A DNA stretch of 64,000 nt from Affinundibacterium macrobrachii (GCF_014652415.1 NZ_BMYT01000008.1:62326-126325); one strand, 5' to 3'. Shown: positions 36,379 through 46,639, counted from the first letter of the stretch. Notes: generated by a model not told the origin, from the letters alone. Numbers and translations are program-made.

Positions 36379-37200
36379 ATGGAAAAACTCATCATCACCG
36401 CCGCCCTAACTGGCGCAGAAGTCACCCGCGAACAACAACCCAACCTCCCCATCACCCCAGACGAAATCGCCGATGCCGCATTCGAATGCGCGAAAGCTGG
36501 CGCCTCTATCGTGCACGTACACGGACGTTATGACGACGGCACGCCAACCCAAGATAAAGAAGTCTATCGCCAAATCATCAATAAAGTCCGCGAGCGCTGC
36601 GATGTGATCGTACAGGTTTCAACAGGTGGTGCAGTTGGCATGACAGCGCAAGAACGTCTCGCGCCAGTTACGCTGAAACCAGAGATGGCAACCCTGTCGA
36701 TGGGCTCGGTCAATTTCGGCAATGATGTATTCATGAATCATCCCGATGACATGGATATCTTCGCGACGACGATGAAAGACTTGGGCGTTAAAATTGAATA
36801 CGAAGTTTTCGACACTGGCATGATCACCACCGTGAATCGTTGGTTGAAAAAAGGCTTAATCACCGCGCCATTGCACGTCGATTTCGTACTCGGCATCCCT
36901 GGCGCGATGGCAGGTACGCCAGAGGCTTTGATGTATATGCGTTCGCAATTGCCAGCAGAGGCAAGTTGGACCGTTGCAGGAATCGGTGCGGCACAATTGC
37001 CATTGGCGACCATGGCAATTATCCTCGGTGGTCACGTGCGCGTCGGTTTTGAAGACAATGTCTATTACCGTAAGGGTGAACTCGCTACTAGCAATGCTCA
37101 GTTGGTCGAGCGCGTTGTGCGCATTAGTCGTGAGCATGATAGAGCAGTGGCGACTCCGGATGAAGCGCGTAAGATTTTGGGAATGCCAGCGCGTACTTAA
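36379..37200 (+). CDS. kce: 3-Keto-5-aminohexanoate cleavage enzyme
   Basis: Zinc enzyme of the BKACE family that reacts 5-amino-3-oxohexanoate with acetyl-CoA to give acetoacetate and 3-aminobutyryl-CoA. SIVHVHGRYDDGTPT (about residues 42-56) holds the metal-binding HxH, GMTAQERLAP and SMGSVNFGND follow, and the end has TPDEARKILGM. Length (273) is typical. A GAGG ribosome binding site precedes it. It is the last gene of the cluster; kal and kce sit after the repeat islands rather than being tightly coupled to kamE. Confidence 0.96.
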   Translation: MEKLIITAALTGAEVTREQQPNLPITPDEIADAAFECAKAGASIVHVHGRYDDGTPTQDKEVYRQIINKVRERCDVIVQVSTGGAVGMTAQERLAPVTLKPEMATLSMGSVNFGNDVFMNHPDDMDIFATTMKDLGVKIEYEVFDTGMITTVNRWLKKGLITAPLHVDFVLGIPGAMAGTPEALMYMRSQLPAEASWTVAGIGAAQLPLATMAIILGGHVRVGFEDNVYYRKGELATSNAQLVERVVRISREHDRAVATPDEARKILGMPART

Positions 37201-37220
37201 ATAGGTTTCAGGCATAAAAC

Positions 37221-37259
37221 AAAAGCCAACTTAGATGCATTCTCTAAGTTGGCTTTTTT
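37221..37259 (+). terminator. Terminator of the lysine cluster
   Basis: AAAAGCCAACTTAGA (37221-37235) pairs with TCTAAGTTGGCTTTT (37243-37257) around a 7-base loop and runs into T6, 20 bases after the kce stop. Confidence 0.92.
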
Positions 37260-37286
37260 ACGCTTTCTACAAATAGCAAATTGGGA

Positions 37287-38180
37287 CTATTTTTTTGATA
37301 CGGGTTCAGGTTCTGGAAAGTCCCCGACCGCTTTGATATTACTAAGGTCCTCTGATAGCAATTTTTGGAGCGCGGCATTGTTTTCAGGATAGGGATAATC
37401 GAGTATTCCTTTTACGCCGATTTCTTGGAGAAATTGTTGAGACGGGAAATATATTGCATCAGCATAGGGATTGTTAATAACAAAAGAAACTTCGGAGTTC
37501 TTTTTTAGTGACTTTCGAAGTCTTTTTTCCATAAGCTTCTGGCCTCGATCATCCCAATTGAAAGTATACTTTTTGCCGTCTATGGTAAGTACTACTGTTC
37601 GTTTTGCCTTCGGGTCAATCGGATTTTTTTTGTAAAGCTGTGCATTGATCGTGCTTAGCGTATCTAAATTTAGGCCGACTTTCTTGAGCAATTCCCATTC
37701 TAAGATCTGTAATCGTTTTAGCCCCTCTTTGCCTGTGTAGTCGTCTTTGTTGAGTTTTCCAAGCTCAAATTGCTCTCTCAGATCAGCACTATTTTTTAAA
37801 GAAACCGCACCGTGGAATCCCAAAACGCTATCGACTAGTAAGCTTTTTTTCTGTGCCATCAAGAATAAATAGTTTGCGCAAGACGACATACAATAGCCAT
37901 CAACAATGAGGCCAAGATTTTGATCGATGATCTGATTGCCGATTAACATCGCTTCTTCGCCATCGCCACCACTAGAGCGAATACGAAGCGTTGTGGTTTC
38001 TGGTGTGAGTTGAGCAAGTAATGCATGAAAACTTCCCTTGACGATTCTTCCCTGATAGGAGACGGTAGCGGCGTCCAAGCGTTTGATTTCGTATTCTTCT
38101 GCATAGACAGAAAATGAGGCGAGGATAGTTAATACGAGCGCTGTCGCTTTGCAGAACTTAATTAAGTGGTGTTTGGGCAT
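37287..38180 (-). CDS. Exported ClpP/crotonase-fold-like protein
   Basis: A start at 38180 gives a signal peptide ending in VYAEE; the longer frame to 38240 adds a hydrophobic stretch with no better ribosome binding site. The mature part shows LRIRSSGGDGEEAMLIGNQI, then DGYCMSSCANYLFLMAQ and LGFHGAVS. This order (a GG loop, a Ser in an S-C-A-N-Y helix and a His) resembles the ClpP-like fold of the COG3904 periplasmic proteins. Protease activity is not established. About 297 residues. Confidence 0.7.
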   Translation of the reverse strand: MPKHHLIKFCKATALVLTILASFSVYAEEYEIKRLDAATVSYQGRIVKGSFHALLAQLTPETTTLRIRSSGGDGEEAMLIGNQIIDQNLGLIVDGYCMSSCANYLFLMAQKKSLLVDSVLGFHGAVSLKNSADLREQFELGKLNKDDYTGKEGLKRLQILEWELLKKVGLNLDTLSTINAQLYKKNPIDPKAKRTVVLTIDGKKYTFNWDDRGQKLMEKRLRKSLKKNSEVSFVINNPYADAIYFPSQQFLQEIGVKGILDYPYPENNAALQKLLSEDLSNIKAVGDFPEPEPVSKK

Positions 38181-38323
38181 GGCGGATGAAAATCGTAATA
38201 GAAAATCAATTATAGTCAAGTATTGATTTTTTAAATACATATTCTTGCTTGTGTTCTTGTTTGTTTTGTTTGCCGAGGTTTCAGCGATGCATGAGTTGAG
38301 ACTCTGAGTGATGTGATGGATAT

Positions 38324-38360
38324 AAAAAAACGCAGACAGGTTTTGTAGACCTCATCTGCG
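38324..38360 (-). terminator. Terminator of hemA-prfA
   Basis: CGCAGACAGGT (38331-38341) pairs with ACCTCATCTGCG (38349-38360) with a small internal loop; on the - strand seven Ts follow. Confidence 0.82.
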
Positions 38361-38395
38361 CTCAATTTTAGTTATCTAAACGATGTCATTCGAAC

Positions 38396-39475
38396 TTAAT
38401 CATCCCCCAAACTAGCCAACAACTCAGCCTGATGTTCAGCCACCAGCGCATTGGTCAGTTCAGTCAAATCCCCATCCATAATAAAATCGAGTTTATACAA
38501 AGTCAGATTGATACGGTGATCCGTCATGCGACCTTGTGGGTAGTTGTAAGTGCGGATACGTTCGCTGCGATCACCTGAGCCGATTAAGCTCTTACGCGTG
38601 GCGGCTTCTTCGGCTTGTTTCTTGCGCAGTTGACCGTCCATGATGCGGGTAGCTAACACGCGCATCGCTTGTGCTTTGTTTTGATGTTGACTACGACCAT
38701 CTTGGCATTCCACCACGATGCCGGTTGGGATGTGGGTTAAACGCACTGCCGAATCCGTTTTATTGATGTGCTGACCACCAGCGCCAGAGGCACGGAAAGT
38801 ATCGATACGCAAATCGGCATTATTGATCACGACGTCGGTCAATTCATCGGCTTCTGGCATGACTGCAACGGTACAAGCAGAGGTATGAATCCGACCTTGG
38901 GTTTCCGTTGCGGGGACGCGTTGTACACGATGGCCGCCGGATTCAAATTTGAGCTTGGAGTACGCGCCAAAACCAGCGATACGAATGATCACCTCTTTAT
39001 AGCCACCGAGTTCTGATGGTGATTCCGACATGACTTCGATTTGCCAGCGATTGCGTTCAGCGAAGCGGGTGTACATGCGCAGTAAGTCGCCGGCGAATAA
39101 GGCCGCTTCATCACCACCCGTTCCTGCGCGGATCTCTAACAAAATATTGCGTTCGTCGTTAGGATCTTTCGGTAGCAACATGGTTTGCAATTCGCGTTGT
39201 AACGCTTCGATACGATCTTTGGCTGCTTGGATTTCTTCCTGCGCGAATTCTTTCATGTCGGGGTCGTTCAACATTTCTTGCGCCTCGACGATGTCGCTCT
39301 GCGCTTGCTGATAGTTGTGATACAGCGCGACCAAAGGTTCCAGCTCGGCGTGTTCACGATTGAGTTTGCGGTAAGCGTCCATATCATTGGTGACGCCTTC
39401 TTGTACCAGCAATTGACCAACTTCCACCAGACGCTCTGAGAGTTGATCGAGTTTATGTAGCATGGATGGTTTCAT
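38396..39475 (-). CDS. prfA: Peptide chain release factor 1
   Basis: Recognises UAA and UAG stop codons on the ribosome. The tripeptide anticodon region is in [17 protein letters not shown] (PxT), and the catalytic GGQ is in [19 protein letters not shown]. Length 359 and the start [16 protein letters not shown] are standard. It lies 134 bases downstream of hemA, the usual order in proteobacteria. Confidence 0.99.
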   Translation of the reverse strand: MKPSMLHKLDQLSERLVEVGQLLVQEGVTNDMDAYRKLNREHAELEPLVALYHNYQQAQSDIVEAQEMLNDPDMKEFAQEEIQAAKDRIEALQRELQTMLLPKDPNDERNILLEIRAGTGGDEAALFAGDLLRMYTRFAERNRWQIEVMSESPSELGGYKEVIIRIAGFGAYSKLKFESGGHRVQRVPATETQGRIHTSACTVAVMPEADELTDVVINNADLRIDTFRASGAGGQHINKTDSAVRLTHIPTGIVVECQDGRSQHQNKAQAMRVLATRIMDGQLRKKQAEEAATRKSLIGSGDRSERIRTYNYPQGRMTDHRINLTLYKLDFIMDGDLTELTNALVAEHQAELLASLGDD

Positions 39476-39609
39476 GATTTTTTCTCTTTATGCTTGCTTG
39501 GCTCGTTCGTGAGATATTAAGTCTCGTTGAGCCAGAATGAATTAAATTTGGAAATCGTCGTGATGACGGTAGAGCATGCGCAAAGGCATGCGTAGAATGC
39601 TGGGGGCAG

Positions 39610-40884
39610 CTAACGCTTAGTGCGGAATAATTGTGGCAGCAAACGCACTAGATGCGCGCGTTCTTCGCCATGGGCTTGATGCAAGGCTTGTTGGGGGCCG
39701 TGCAGGAATTTTGCGGTAATGCCTTTGGAAAGGGCTTCCAAAACCATTTCGATATCGTCACCACGTGCCAGCATTTTGCGTGCGCGTTCTAATTCATGTT
39801 GGCGGACTTGCTCACCGCTTTCGTGCAAATCTTGAATCACAGGAACCACGTGACGGCCATCGACCCAATGCATAAAGGATTGCACGCGGGTTTCAATGAT
39901 TGCTTCGGCTTGCGCTACTGCGGCATGACGATTTTCTAAACCGCTTTGTACTACGCTGGCGAGATCGTCAACTGTGTACAAAAACACGTCATCCAATTTC
40001 GCTACTTCGGATTCGATATCACGCGGTACTGCGAGATCAACCATAAAAATCGGACGGTGTTTGCGTGCCTTAATCGCACGCTCGACCAAGCCAAGGCCGA
40101 TAATCGGTAAAGAAGAAGCTGTGCAAGAAATAATGATGTCGAATTCATGCAAGCAATTTGGTAATTCGGCTAAGCGAATCGCCTTACCGCCAAAACGATT
40201 GGCGAGGGTTTCGCCACGTTCTAAAGTACGATTGGCGATGGTGATAGTCTTAGGATTCTGCGCAGCAAAGTGGGTTGCGCATAGTTCTATCATTTCACCT
40301 GCGCCGATAAACAAAACTTTTTGATCGGCGATTTTGTCGAAAATGCGTTGCGACAAGCGTACTGCAGCGGCGGCCATCGATACACTGTGCGCGCCGATTT
40401 CGGTCGTACTGCGTACTTCTTTGGCGACTGCAAAAGTGCGTTGGAACAGTTGATGCAGATAAGTACCAAGTCCACCTGCCTCATCAGACTGGCGTACTGC
40501 TTCTTTCATCTGTCCTAAAATTTGTGGCTCGCCCAATACCATAGAATCTAAACCAGACGCGACGCGAAACGCGTGACGCACTGCATTGTCTTGCGGCAGC
40601 GTGTACAGATGATGCCGCAAATCTGCGTAAGGCAGCTTGTGAAAATCGGCCAAGAAATGCGCAGTCATGTCGATAGGATTATCGACATCAGCAACGGCAT
40701 ACAGTTCGGTACGATTGCAAGTCGACAATACTGCAGTCTCAGAGGCATGTGCTGCACCGTTGCGCGCAAACCATGAGCGCGCACCAACCACCGCCTGAGA
40801 AATTTGCTCAGGCGAGAAGGCAACCTTTTCTCGTAGTGAGACAGGTGCAGTCGTGTGATTGAGGCCGACGGCGAGTAATTGCAT
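39610..40884 (-). CDS. hemA: Glutamyl-tRNA reductase
   Basis: First committed step of C5-pathway tetrapyrrole synthesis: glutamyl-tRNA to glutamate-1-semialdehyde with [20 protein letters not shown] at the start and [12 protein letters not shown] with the catalytic Cys near residue 56 are diagnostic. The NADPH-binding domain has [17 protein letters not shown]. The C-terminal helical dimerisation domain ends [10 protein letters not shown]. 424 residues. Heme and, importantly, cobalamin supply in this organism depend on it; the kamDE mutase needs B12. Confidence 0.99.
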   Translation of the reverse strand: MQLLAVGLNHTTAPVSLREKVAFSPEQISQAVVGARSWFARNGAAHASETAVLSTCNRTELYAVADVDNPIDMTAHFLADFHKLPYADLRHHLYTLPQDNAVRHAFRVASGLDSMVLGEPQILGQMKEAVRQSDEAGGLGTYLHQLFQRTFAVAKEVRSTTEIGAHSVSMAAAAVRLSQRIFDKIADQKVLFIGAGEMIELCATHFAAQNPKTITIANRTLERGETLANRFGGKAIRLAELPNCLHEFDIIISCTASSLPIIGLGLVERAIKARKHRPIFMVDLAVPRDIESEVAKLDDVFLYTVDDLASVVQSGLENRHAAVAQAEAIIETRVQSFMHWVDGRHVVPVIQDLHESGEQVRQHELERARKMLARGDDIEMVLEALSKGITAKFLHGPQQALHQAHGEERAHLVRLLPQLFRTKR

Positions 40885-40974
40885 AGGAATCTTTGGTTTG
40901 AGGGCGCCATTATAGCGCGACTCGCTTACTAGTTCACGGCTGGCTTATGCTTCTTGCGTAATATCAATTGATAA

Positions 40975-43512
40975 TTAAATATTATTTGCAGGAATAGTAA
41001 TCGTAAAACAAGTCCCTTCACCGGGCACACTGGTAAAACTGATATGTGCAAAATGGCGGTCAATGACGGTTTTGACAAAGACCATACCAAGCCCGATGCC
41101 GTCGTTCTTGATTTGGTCTGCTCCCTTGCCGTGCCCGAGGCGTTGAAACCGTTGAAATAGACGGCTTTGATCCGAACGTGCGATTCCGTAGCCTTGGTCT
41201 TGTATGCTACAAACGATACTGTCATTTAGACTTTCTGACACAAAAGCTAAGCTGCATGTCACGGTGGTATCGCAAGGGCTGTACTTGATGGCATTCGAGA
41301 GTAGATTGGTTAATACGCGCGTCATTAAGCTGCGGTCGACGCGCACTGGATATTCACCCTCAGGAATGTCTGTGACGATGCGGATGCGTTTGGATTTTGC
41401 CAGCGTCCACATCTCTTCAGTTGCATCGAGCAAGATGTCTTGGAAATCAAGTTCGGTGTATCGATATTCATTGGATTCTGCGTGCGCCAGTTGGACAAAA
41501 TTATCTGCGAGGCCCAAGGTGGTGTTTGATGCTTTTTCGATTCGACTTAAAAATTCTTCATGTTCGATCGCGGTTTTTGGATTTTTCTGTAACTCGATTA
41601 AGGCCAAGATCGAAGCTTGAGGTGCGCGCATATCGTGTGAAATGAAATGCAAAGTTTCATCGCGACGACGTTCTGCTTGCCGAATTTCTGAAATATCCAG
41701 AATGCTGATGATCCAACCAATCAAAACGTGTTGACCGGAGTAGCAGGGCGCACTTTTGATAATTAAGTCGCGGTTTTTGGGATCGACGACTTCAACGCCT
41801 TTCATCAAGATATCGCTTTGATTTAAATCGAGGATATGCCACCAACTAAAGCTTTCACGCTCGCCTGCATAGAGGGTGTGTGGGTGGCTCATATTTGAGA
41901 AAAGATACGGTACAAGCGTATCAATCACATGCGGCATGCCTATGCTCTTGAAATACGCAAGCGCTGCTGGATTGGCTAGTACCACGTTGCCGTCGGTGGT
42001 GGTGACCATGGTCGCATCGGGTAAGCTAGTTAAGCTATCGGTGACAAATTGACGCAGATCGCGCACCCGTCGCGCTGCTGCTTGAATAGCGCTGAAATGA
42101 CGTTCTAATTTATCTTGAATTGCGCGGCGTACCGGCACTTTGGCGCCATGTGCTAATGTTAAATCTGGATTGAATTCTGGCAGCAAATGCGGCTCTTGAT
42201 CGAGTAAAACAAATTCTTTTCCTAAGAAACTAATAGTTGCTTCTAGCCGACGCCAACTCCACAGTGGATAAGCAATAATCAACATCAAAACACTGACCGC
42301 GGGTGGAAACCAAAAGCCCCAATAGATGAGAATCACGCTGGCAGAAATCGTTGCCAGAATCAAACCGAGTACCGTAAAAAACGCAATTCTTGGTGAGAAA
42401 AACAGAAAGCTGAGCAAGGCCAAGCTAATCACTAAAACGCTCACCAAAATCACTTGCCATGCTTGTGCTTTAATAATCGAACGCCCATCTAATAGACTCG
42501 CCAAAATATTCGCATTGATTTCAATTCCAGATAACACGCCTTGATTCGAGGTGACTGGAGTAGGAAATGCATCGGCCATACCTTGTGCCGTGGTGCCAAT
42601 TAATACGTATTTGTCCCGGAAGAATTCTGTTGGAACTTCGCCGCGTAGTACGGCCACATAGGGAACGCTGGTAAAGTGCCCGCTGCCACCGTAGTAAGGT
42701 ATGTGCAATTGAAAATTGCGATGCCAAATACCGGCGGTGGTGTTGCTGGAATTGGTTTGGCGGGTGTTGATAGGTAAATCGGATGGGCTGATCTGTTTAA
42801 TTGAATTTGCGTCTTTGGCGTTCTTCGTGTTTTTAGTGTTTTCGTTGAGGTTTGCTTCGCGCTCAAATTGTTGACCAATTTCATACAGTGCTAAGGAAAA
42901 ATGTGGCCACCAAAGTCCTTGCGTTCCTTCTTTTAGAAAAACACTGCGAGCGACACCGTCTTCATCTAATTCAATATGAATATGCCCCATCATAGCGGCC
43001 GCTTGTGCCAGCATTGGCGTGGCTTGCACAGCTTGCAATCCACGACCTGCATTGATCGAGACTAATGGTAATACAACGCGTTGACTCGCAGTCAAAGCCT
43101 GCGCCAGAAGTTGATCGCCATTTGGGTTGTCTGGACTCGCTGTTTCTGATTCGGCAAATACGATATCAACGCCGATTGCGCGAGGTTTGGCAGTGTTCAA
43201 TTTTTGAATTAAGTCGGCATGACGCGCGCGTGGCCAGGGCCATTTACCTAATTCAGCTAAACTGAAATCATCAATCGCGACGATAATAATATCGTCGCGA
43301 GCTGGCGTACTTTGATTGCGCAATAGCAGATCGTAGGCGGTTTGATCCAATCGCTGCAATCCATTGAACATGCTTAACACGATCGTCAGGATCAATAAAA
43401 ACAGCGTCAGAATGATCCATTCATGCAGTGCAATTGCTTGCCGCTGTTTGCGACGTCGCCCCAAGTTCGTATTGACGCGATGTTCTGCTTGATGTGCTGA
43501 TTCGCTCAACAT
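40975..43512 (-). CDS. CHASE2-domain membrane histidine kinase
   Basis: An 845-residue sensor kinase. One helix (about 30-50) precedes an extracytoplasmic CHASE2 domain (about 55-345; VAIDDFSLAELGKWPWPR, IGVDIVFAESE). Three helices follow (about 350-420), then a PAS-like domain (about 480-600) and a kinase core: HFISHDMRAPQASI with the phosphorylated His near 622, NLLSNAIKYSP, and the ATP lid GIGLGMVFVKTVIDRHF. A low-complexity Asn/Lys segment (NENTKNTKNAKDANSIKQ, about residues 210-228) sits inside CHASE2. It ends a cluster with a FecR protein and, further up, an OmpR-type regulator. Confidence 0.93.
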   Translation of the reverse strand: MLSESAHQAEHRVNTNLGRRRKQRQAIALHEWIILTLFLLILTIVLSMFNGLQRLDQTAYDLLLRNQSTPARDDIIIVAIDDFSLAELGKWPWPRARHADLIQKLNTAKPRAIGVDIVFAESETASPDNPNGDQLLAQALTASQRVVLPLVSINAGRGLQAVQATPMLAQAAAMMGHIHIELDEDGVARSVFLKEGTQGLWWPHFSLALYEIGQQFEREANLNENTKNTKNAKDANSIKQISPSDLPINTRQTNSSNTTAGIWHRNFQLHIPYYGGSGHFTSVPYVAVLRGEVPTEFFRDKYVLIGTTAQGMADAFPTPVTSNQGVLSGIEINANILASLLDGRSIIKAQAWQVILVSVLVISLALLSFLFFSPRIAFFTVLGLILATISASVILIYWGFWFPPAVSVLMLIIAYPLWSWRRLEATISFLGKEFVLLDQEPHLLPEFNPDLTLAHGAKVPVRRAIQDKLERHFSAIQAAARRVRDLRQFVTDSLTSLPDATMVTTTDGNVVLANPAALAYFKSIGMPHVIDTLVPYLFSNMSHPHTLYAGERESFSWWHILDLNQSDILMKGVEVVDPKNRDLIIKSAPCYSGQHVLIGWIISILDISEIRQAERRRDETLHFISHDMRAPQASILALIELQKNPKTAIEHEEFLSRIEKASNTTLGLADNFVQLAHAESNEYRYTELDFQDILLDATEEMWTLAKSKRIRIVTDIPEGEYPVRVDRSLMTRVLTNLLSNAIKYSPCDTTVTCSLAFVSESLNDSIVCSIQDQGYGIARSDQSRLFQRFQRLGHGKGADQIKNDGIGLGMVFVKTVIDRHFAHISFTSVPGEGTCFTITIPANNI

Positions 43513-43539
43513 GAACTTGGTCTGCCTTTGTGTTTAGAT

Positions 43540-45255
43540 TTATTTGTTAGTGGCGGGTTTTTGTGGTTGAACCATACCACCGATTGATTCAAGAGGATCG
43601 CCGCTGCCGGTAGTCCAGCGCAACAGGATTTCAAATTTCTGTGGCTTGGAGAAGTTACCAATGAAGCGATCAGGATCAGTCGCTTGCACGCGAATATAGT
43701 AAATTCCCGGCTCTGGTCGTGCGATACTTAACTTGGCTTGATCGAGATTGCGACTTAAATAGATTTTTTTAAATTCTGGATCTTGCGCAATCTGAACCAA
43801 GAATGTCTGCCCCGGTTCGGCTGGCCAGCCAAATTCCATTTGGTTTTGTCCAAGGTCGACCACTTCATTCATTGCTTGCGGTGCTAACAAACGGAACGCT
43901 TGTGGTAATGAAAATGGACCTTGATCGGGTTGACCATTTTTCTCAATGATCGAGGCGACGCGCCAGTAATAATTTCCTACTGATAGTTTGTCGGTGTTAG
44001 CTTCTACGCCTGCGATATTATTTTGGTCTAGTACGATTTGTTTAAATTCAGCGTCACTTGCCACTTGCAAACGATACGCTTTTACTTCGCCTGCTTGCGT
44101 CCAATTAAAACTCACACTGTCGGCGCGTACTTTATGTTTTGGGCTTAATAAAAAAGGTGGCTCTGGGCGCGCTTTTAATCGGAATGCTTGCGTGCTTGGC
44201 ATGCCTTCCAAGCCATTTTCATCAATCGCTGTCACGCGGATAAAGTAATTACCATCATCTAAGCCTTCGAAGCGGAAGCGCAAGTCTTTATCGTTGGCTT
44301 CCGCAATCACATCCTGATTTTGTGCATCTCTAGAAATTTGTGCGTGATAAGCAACGGCTTTAGGTAAAGCTTGAACTGCAAATTGCAAAATAGGACGTTC
44401 TTGCAATTGAAATCCAGCCGTCAAACTCGGCGCAGGGAGTAAGGTGATTGCTTTGCCTACGCCAGCCTTGTTGACGATATTTCCTTGGCCTGCAGGCAGA
44501 ACTAAAGCTTGAGGTTTTTCTTTATTGCCTACTGCCACACCACCTTCTAACACTTCATTTGCCACTTTGTCCTCATCCACGCCAACGCGGAAATGCGTAC
44601 CACGCACGCCCGCAATCGCCAATGGAGAGCTGACTTCAAAACGTCCTTTATTATTGTTTAAAGGACTGACTTTTGATTCGACTTTACCTTGAACTAATTT
44701 GATTAAGGTACGCGGGCTTTTGACAAACTGTGTCATGCGTAGTTTTGATAAACTGACCTGACTATTGGAGGGTACCGATACTCTAGAATTATCTGGTAGC
44801 TCAAACGTCACAAAACTGTTTTTCTCAGTTTTTATTTGGCTGCCTTCGAATACCACACTGCCCAAGATGAGTGCGGATGTGCTGCCTTTGAGATTGGTTT
44901 CATTGACTTGACCAGCCAAGGCAATCACGGTGGCTTGGCTTGGCTCTTCCAACAGCAGATCCGCTGGAATCAAAATGCCAGAGCCAATCGGGATAGTTCT
45001 ATCATTACTGATTTTATTTAGCTTGCCTAAGGCTTCCCAATTATTGGGTGTCGGTGTGAAGCGTTTTGCGATCGTCGTTAAAGTATCGCGTTCGAGCGCA
45101 AAATAAGTAATCCCTGCGCTATCAATTTGTACCGTACCAGGTTTTCCTTTGATTTTCTCTGCAGCGTGGAGCGGGGCGCCGCTAACTAGATAAACCGCAG
45201 TTAGTGCCGCACAGGCGTATTTGGCAAATCGATCAAAGGAAATACGGTGATGCAT
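43540..45255 (-). CDS. Exported LysM-FecR protein with FN3-like domains
   Basis: A signal peptide (about 31 residues, ending LHAA) is followed by a LysM-type domain (about 45-100; LERDTLTTIAKRF), a FecR domain (about 115-225; GSVVFEGSQIKTEKNSFVTF, VSSPLAIAGVRGTHFRVG) and repeated FN3/Ig-like modules rich in W and Y (about 280-555; e.g. SFNWTQAGEVKAYRLQVASD). LysM binds peptidoglycan, so it is probably periplasmic. FecR-CHASE2 pairs are frequent neighbours, and this gene precedes the CHASE2 kinase by 27 bases, so the two likely act together. Confidence 0.9.
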   Translation of the reverse strand: MHHRISFDRFAKYACAALTAVYLVSGAPLHAAEKIKGKPGTVQIDSAGITYFALERDTLTTIAKRFTPTPNNWEALGKLNKISNDRTIPIGSGILIPADLLLEEPSQATVIALAGQVNETNLKGSTSALILGSVVFEGSQIKTEKNSFVTFELPDNSRVSVPSNSQVSLSKLRMTQFVKSPRTLIKLVQGKVESKVSPLNNNKGRFEVSSPLAIAGVRGTHFRVGVDEDKVANEVLEGGVAVGNKEKPQALVLPAGQGNIVNKAGVGKAITLLPAPSLTAGFQLQERPILQFAVQALPKAVAYHAQISRDAQNQDVIAEANDKDLRFRFEGLDDGNYFIRVTAIDENGLEGMPSTQAFRLKARPEPPFLLSPKHKVRADSVSFNWTQAGEVKAYRLQVASDAEFKQIVLDQNNIAGVEANTDKLSVGNYYWRVASIIEKNGQPDQGPFSLPQAFRLLAPQAMNEVVDLGQNQMEFGWPAEPGQTFLVQIAQDPEFKKIYLSRNLDQAKLSIARPEPGIYYIRVQATDPDRFIGNFSKPQKFEILLRWTTGSGDPLESIGGMVQPQKPATNK

Positions 45256-45595
45256 AGCAATGCTCCAACAAATAGTGAGAAGGATGATGATTTTGCTTGG
45301 TGGTCTTGTCGACGCAGAATAATTCGCGCAGGTATTGATTTGAAAAAGAACGACGGCACTACTTCAAGCTATACCAACTCATGAAATCTAAATTTTTATT
45401 ACAGGCTCAAATTTTATGAGCTCAGCGATTCGCCAATTTAGTCTTTCACGCGTAATTATTTGTTTTGTCTGATGCAAATCATGCTGCGTTTAACCGCAAC
45501 TTGAAATAGCAATTTTTACTAATTGCTTGGACAGCAAATAATCGAATAATCCAATAGTTTTAGCGCTAAGAATAAATCAGCTAGGCTGCAGAACC
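45256..45595. other. Intergenic region between regulator and FecR genes
   Basis: 340 bases with no gene supported. It is AT-rich and likely carries the promoter of the FecR-kinase operon. No clear operator or terminator is visible. Confidence 0.45.
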
Positions 45596-46288
45596 TTAGT
45601 CTTTTGAGATTTGTTCCAGTCGATAACCGTAGCTGTACACAGGCGCTAGTCGATAGCCATTTTCTGGTCGCAAATCTAATTTACTGCGCACCCGAGAGAT
45701 GTGGGTATCCATCGTACGTGAAGGAATTTCGATATCGCGTGACCATACTGCTTCCAGAATATATGCGCGAGACAATGGGCGACCTAAGTTTTGAAACAGA
45801 ACTAAGGCGAGATCAAATTCTTTTTGCGTTAATTCGATCGGGTTGCCATGCAATTTGGCGCGACTGGCGCGCACGTCAAACTCGTAGTGACCGAATGTGA
45901 TAATTTCATTTGCGGTTTGGCTCGGGTAGGCACGACGCAACAAGGCGTTCACTCGCGCAATCAACTCGGCACGACGAATCGGCTTGATCATGTAATCATC
46001 CGCGCCTGCTGCCAGACCTGCCACGATATCATCCTCGCCAGAACGGCTAGTCATGAAAAGCACAGGCAAGGTCGTTGATAATTTTTCGCGTACCCAGTGC
46101 AAGATTTCGGTGCCACTTAAGTCAGGAACTTGCCAATCAAGAATAAGCAAGTCATAGCTCTCTCGATGCAATTGATGCAGCATCGCTTTGCCGCTGGAAA
46201 ACGGATGGCAAATATGACCTACATCCGTCAATGTCGCAACGGTTAGATCGAGTAAATTTTGATCATCATCCAGAATGGCAATTCGCAT
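45596..46288 (-). CDS. OmpR/PhoB-type response regulator
   Basis: Receiver domain at residues about 2-115 (ILDDDQ acidic pocket, phosphoacceptor Asp51 in LLILDWQVPD, Thr in LFMTSR, Lys in MIKPI) followed by a winged-helix DNA-binding domain (about 130-228; LTQKEFDLALVLFQNLGRPL, RTMDTHISRVRSKL). 230 residues. It is on the same strand as the FecR and CHASE2 kinase genes, 340 bases upstream, and is their probable partner. Confidence 0.93.
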   Translation of the reverse strand: MRIAILDDDQNLLDLTVATLTDVGHICHPFSSGKAMLHQLHRESYDLLILDWQVPDLSGTEILHWVREKLSTTLPVLFMTSRSGEDDIVAGLAAGADDYMIKPIRRAELIARVNALLRRAYPSQTANEIITFGHYEFDVRASRAKLHGNPIELTQKEFDLALVLFQNLGRPLSRAYILEAVWSRDIEIPSRTMDTHISRVRSKLDLRPENGYRLAPVYSYGYRLEQISKD

Positions 46289-46318
46289 ATTTTATTGAGT
46301 AAAAAGCTTGGTTACGAA

Positions 46319-46361
46319 CAAAAAACAGAAAACTTGAACATACCGAATGTATGTTCAAGTT
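46319..46361 (-). terminator. Terminator of minCDE
   Basis: AACTTGAACATA (46331-46342) pairs perfectly with TATGTTCAAGTT (46350-46361) around a 7-base loop; on the - strand a T-rich run (TTTTTTG) follows. Confidence 0.85.
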
Positions 46362-46371
46362 CTGGCGACCG

Positions 46372-46638
46372 TTAAATGCGTGAATCCGCGTCAGGCAGGA
46401 TGACGTTGACGTCTAACACTTCTAAATTACCTTGCTTATCCAAAGAGACTTTAATGTCATCTGGATTTACTTTGGTGTATTTAGAAATGACGGCGATCAG
46501 TTCTTCACGCAAGGCTGGCAAAAAATCATAGCCATCACGTCCTTCGTTACGTTCACGGGCAATAATGATTTGCAGACGTTCTTTTGCTGCGCTAGCACTT
46601 TTCGGCTGTGACTTAAACAAAAAATCAAGCAAAGCCAT
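46372..46638 (-). CDS. minE: Cell division topological specificity factor MinE
   Basis: 88 residues. The N-terminal membrane/MinD-contact segment MALLDFLFKSQPKSASAAKE and the C-terminal domain with NPDDIKVSLDKQGNLEVLDV are typical. It stimulates the MinD ATPase and drives pole-to-pole oscillation. A strong ribosome binding site (GGAGGT) lies at the minD end, one base after the minD stop. Confidence 0.98.
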   Translation of the reverse strand: MALLDFLFKSQPKSASAAKERLQIIIARERNEGRDGYDFLPALREELIAVISKYTKVNPDDIKVSLDKQGNLEVLDVNVILPDADSRI

Positions 46639-46639
46639 T

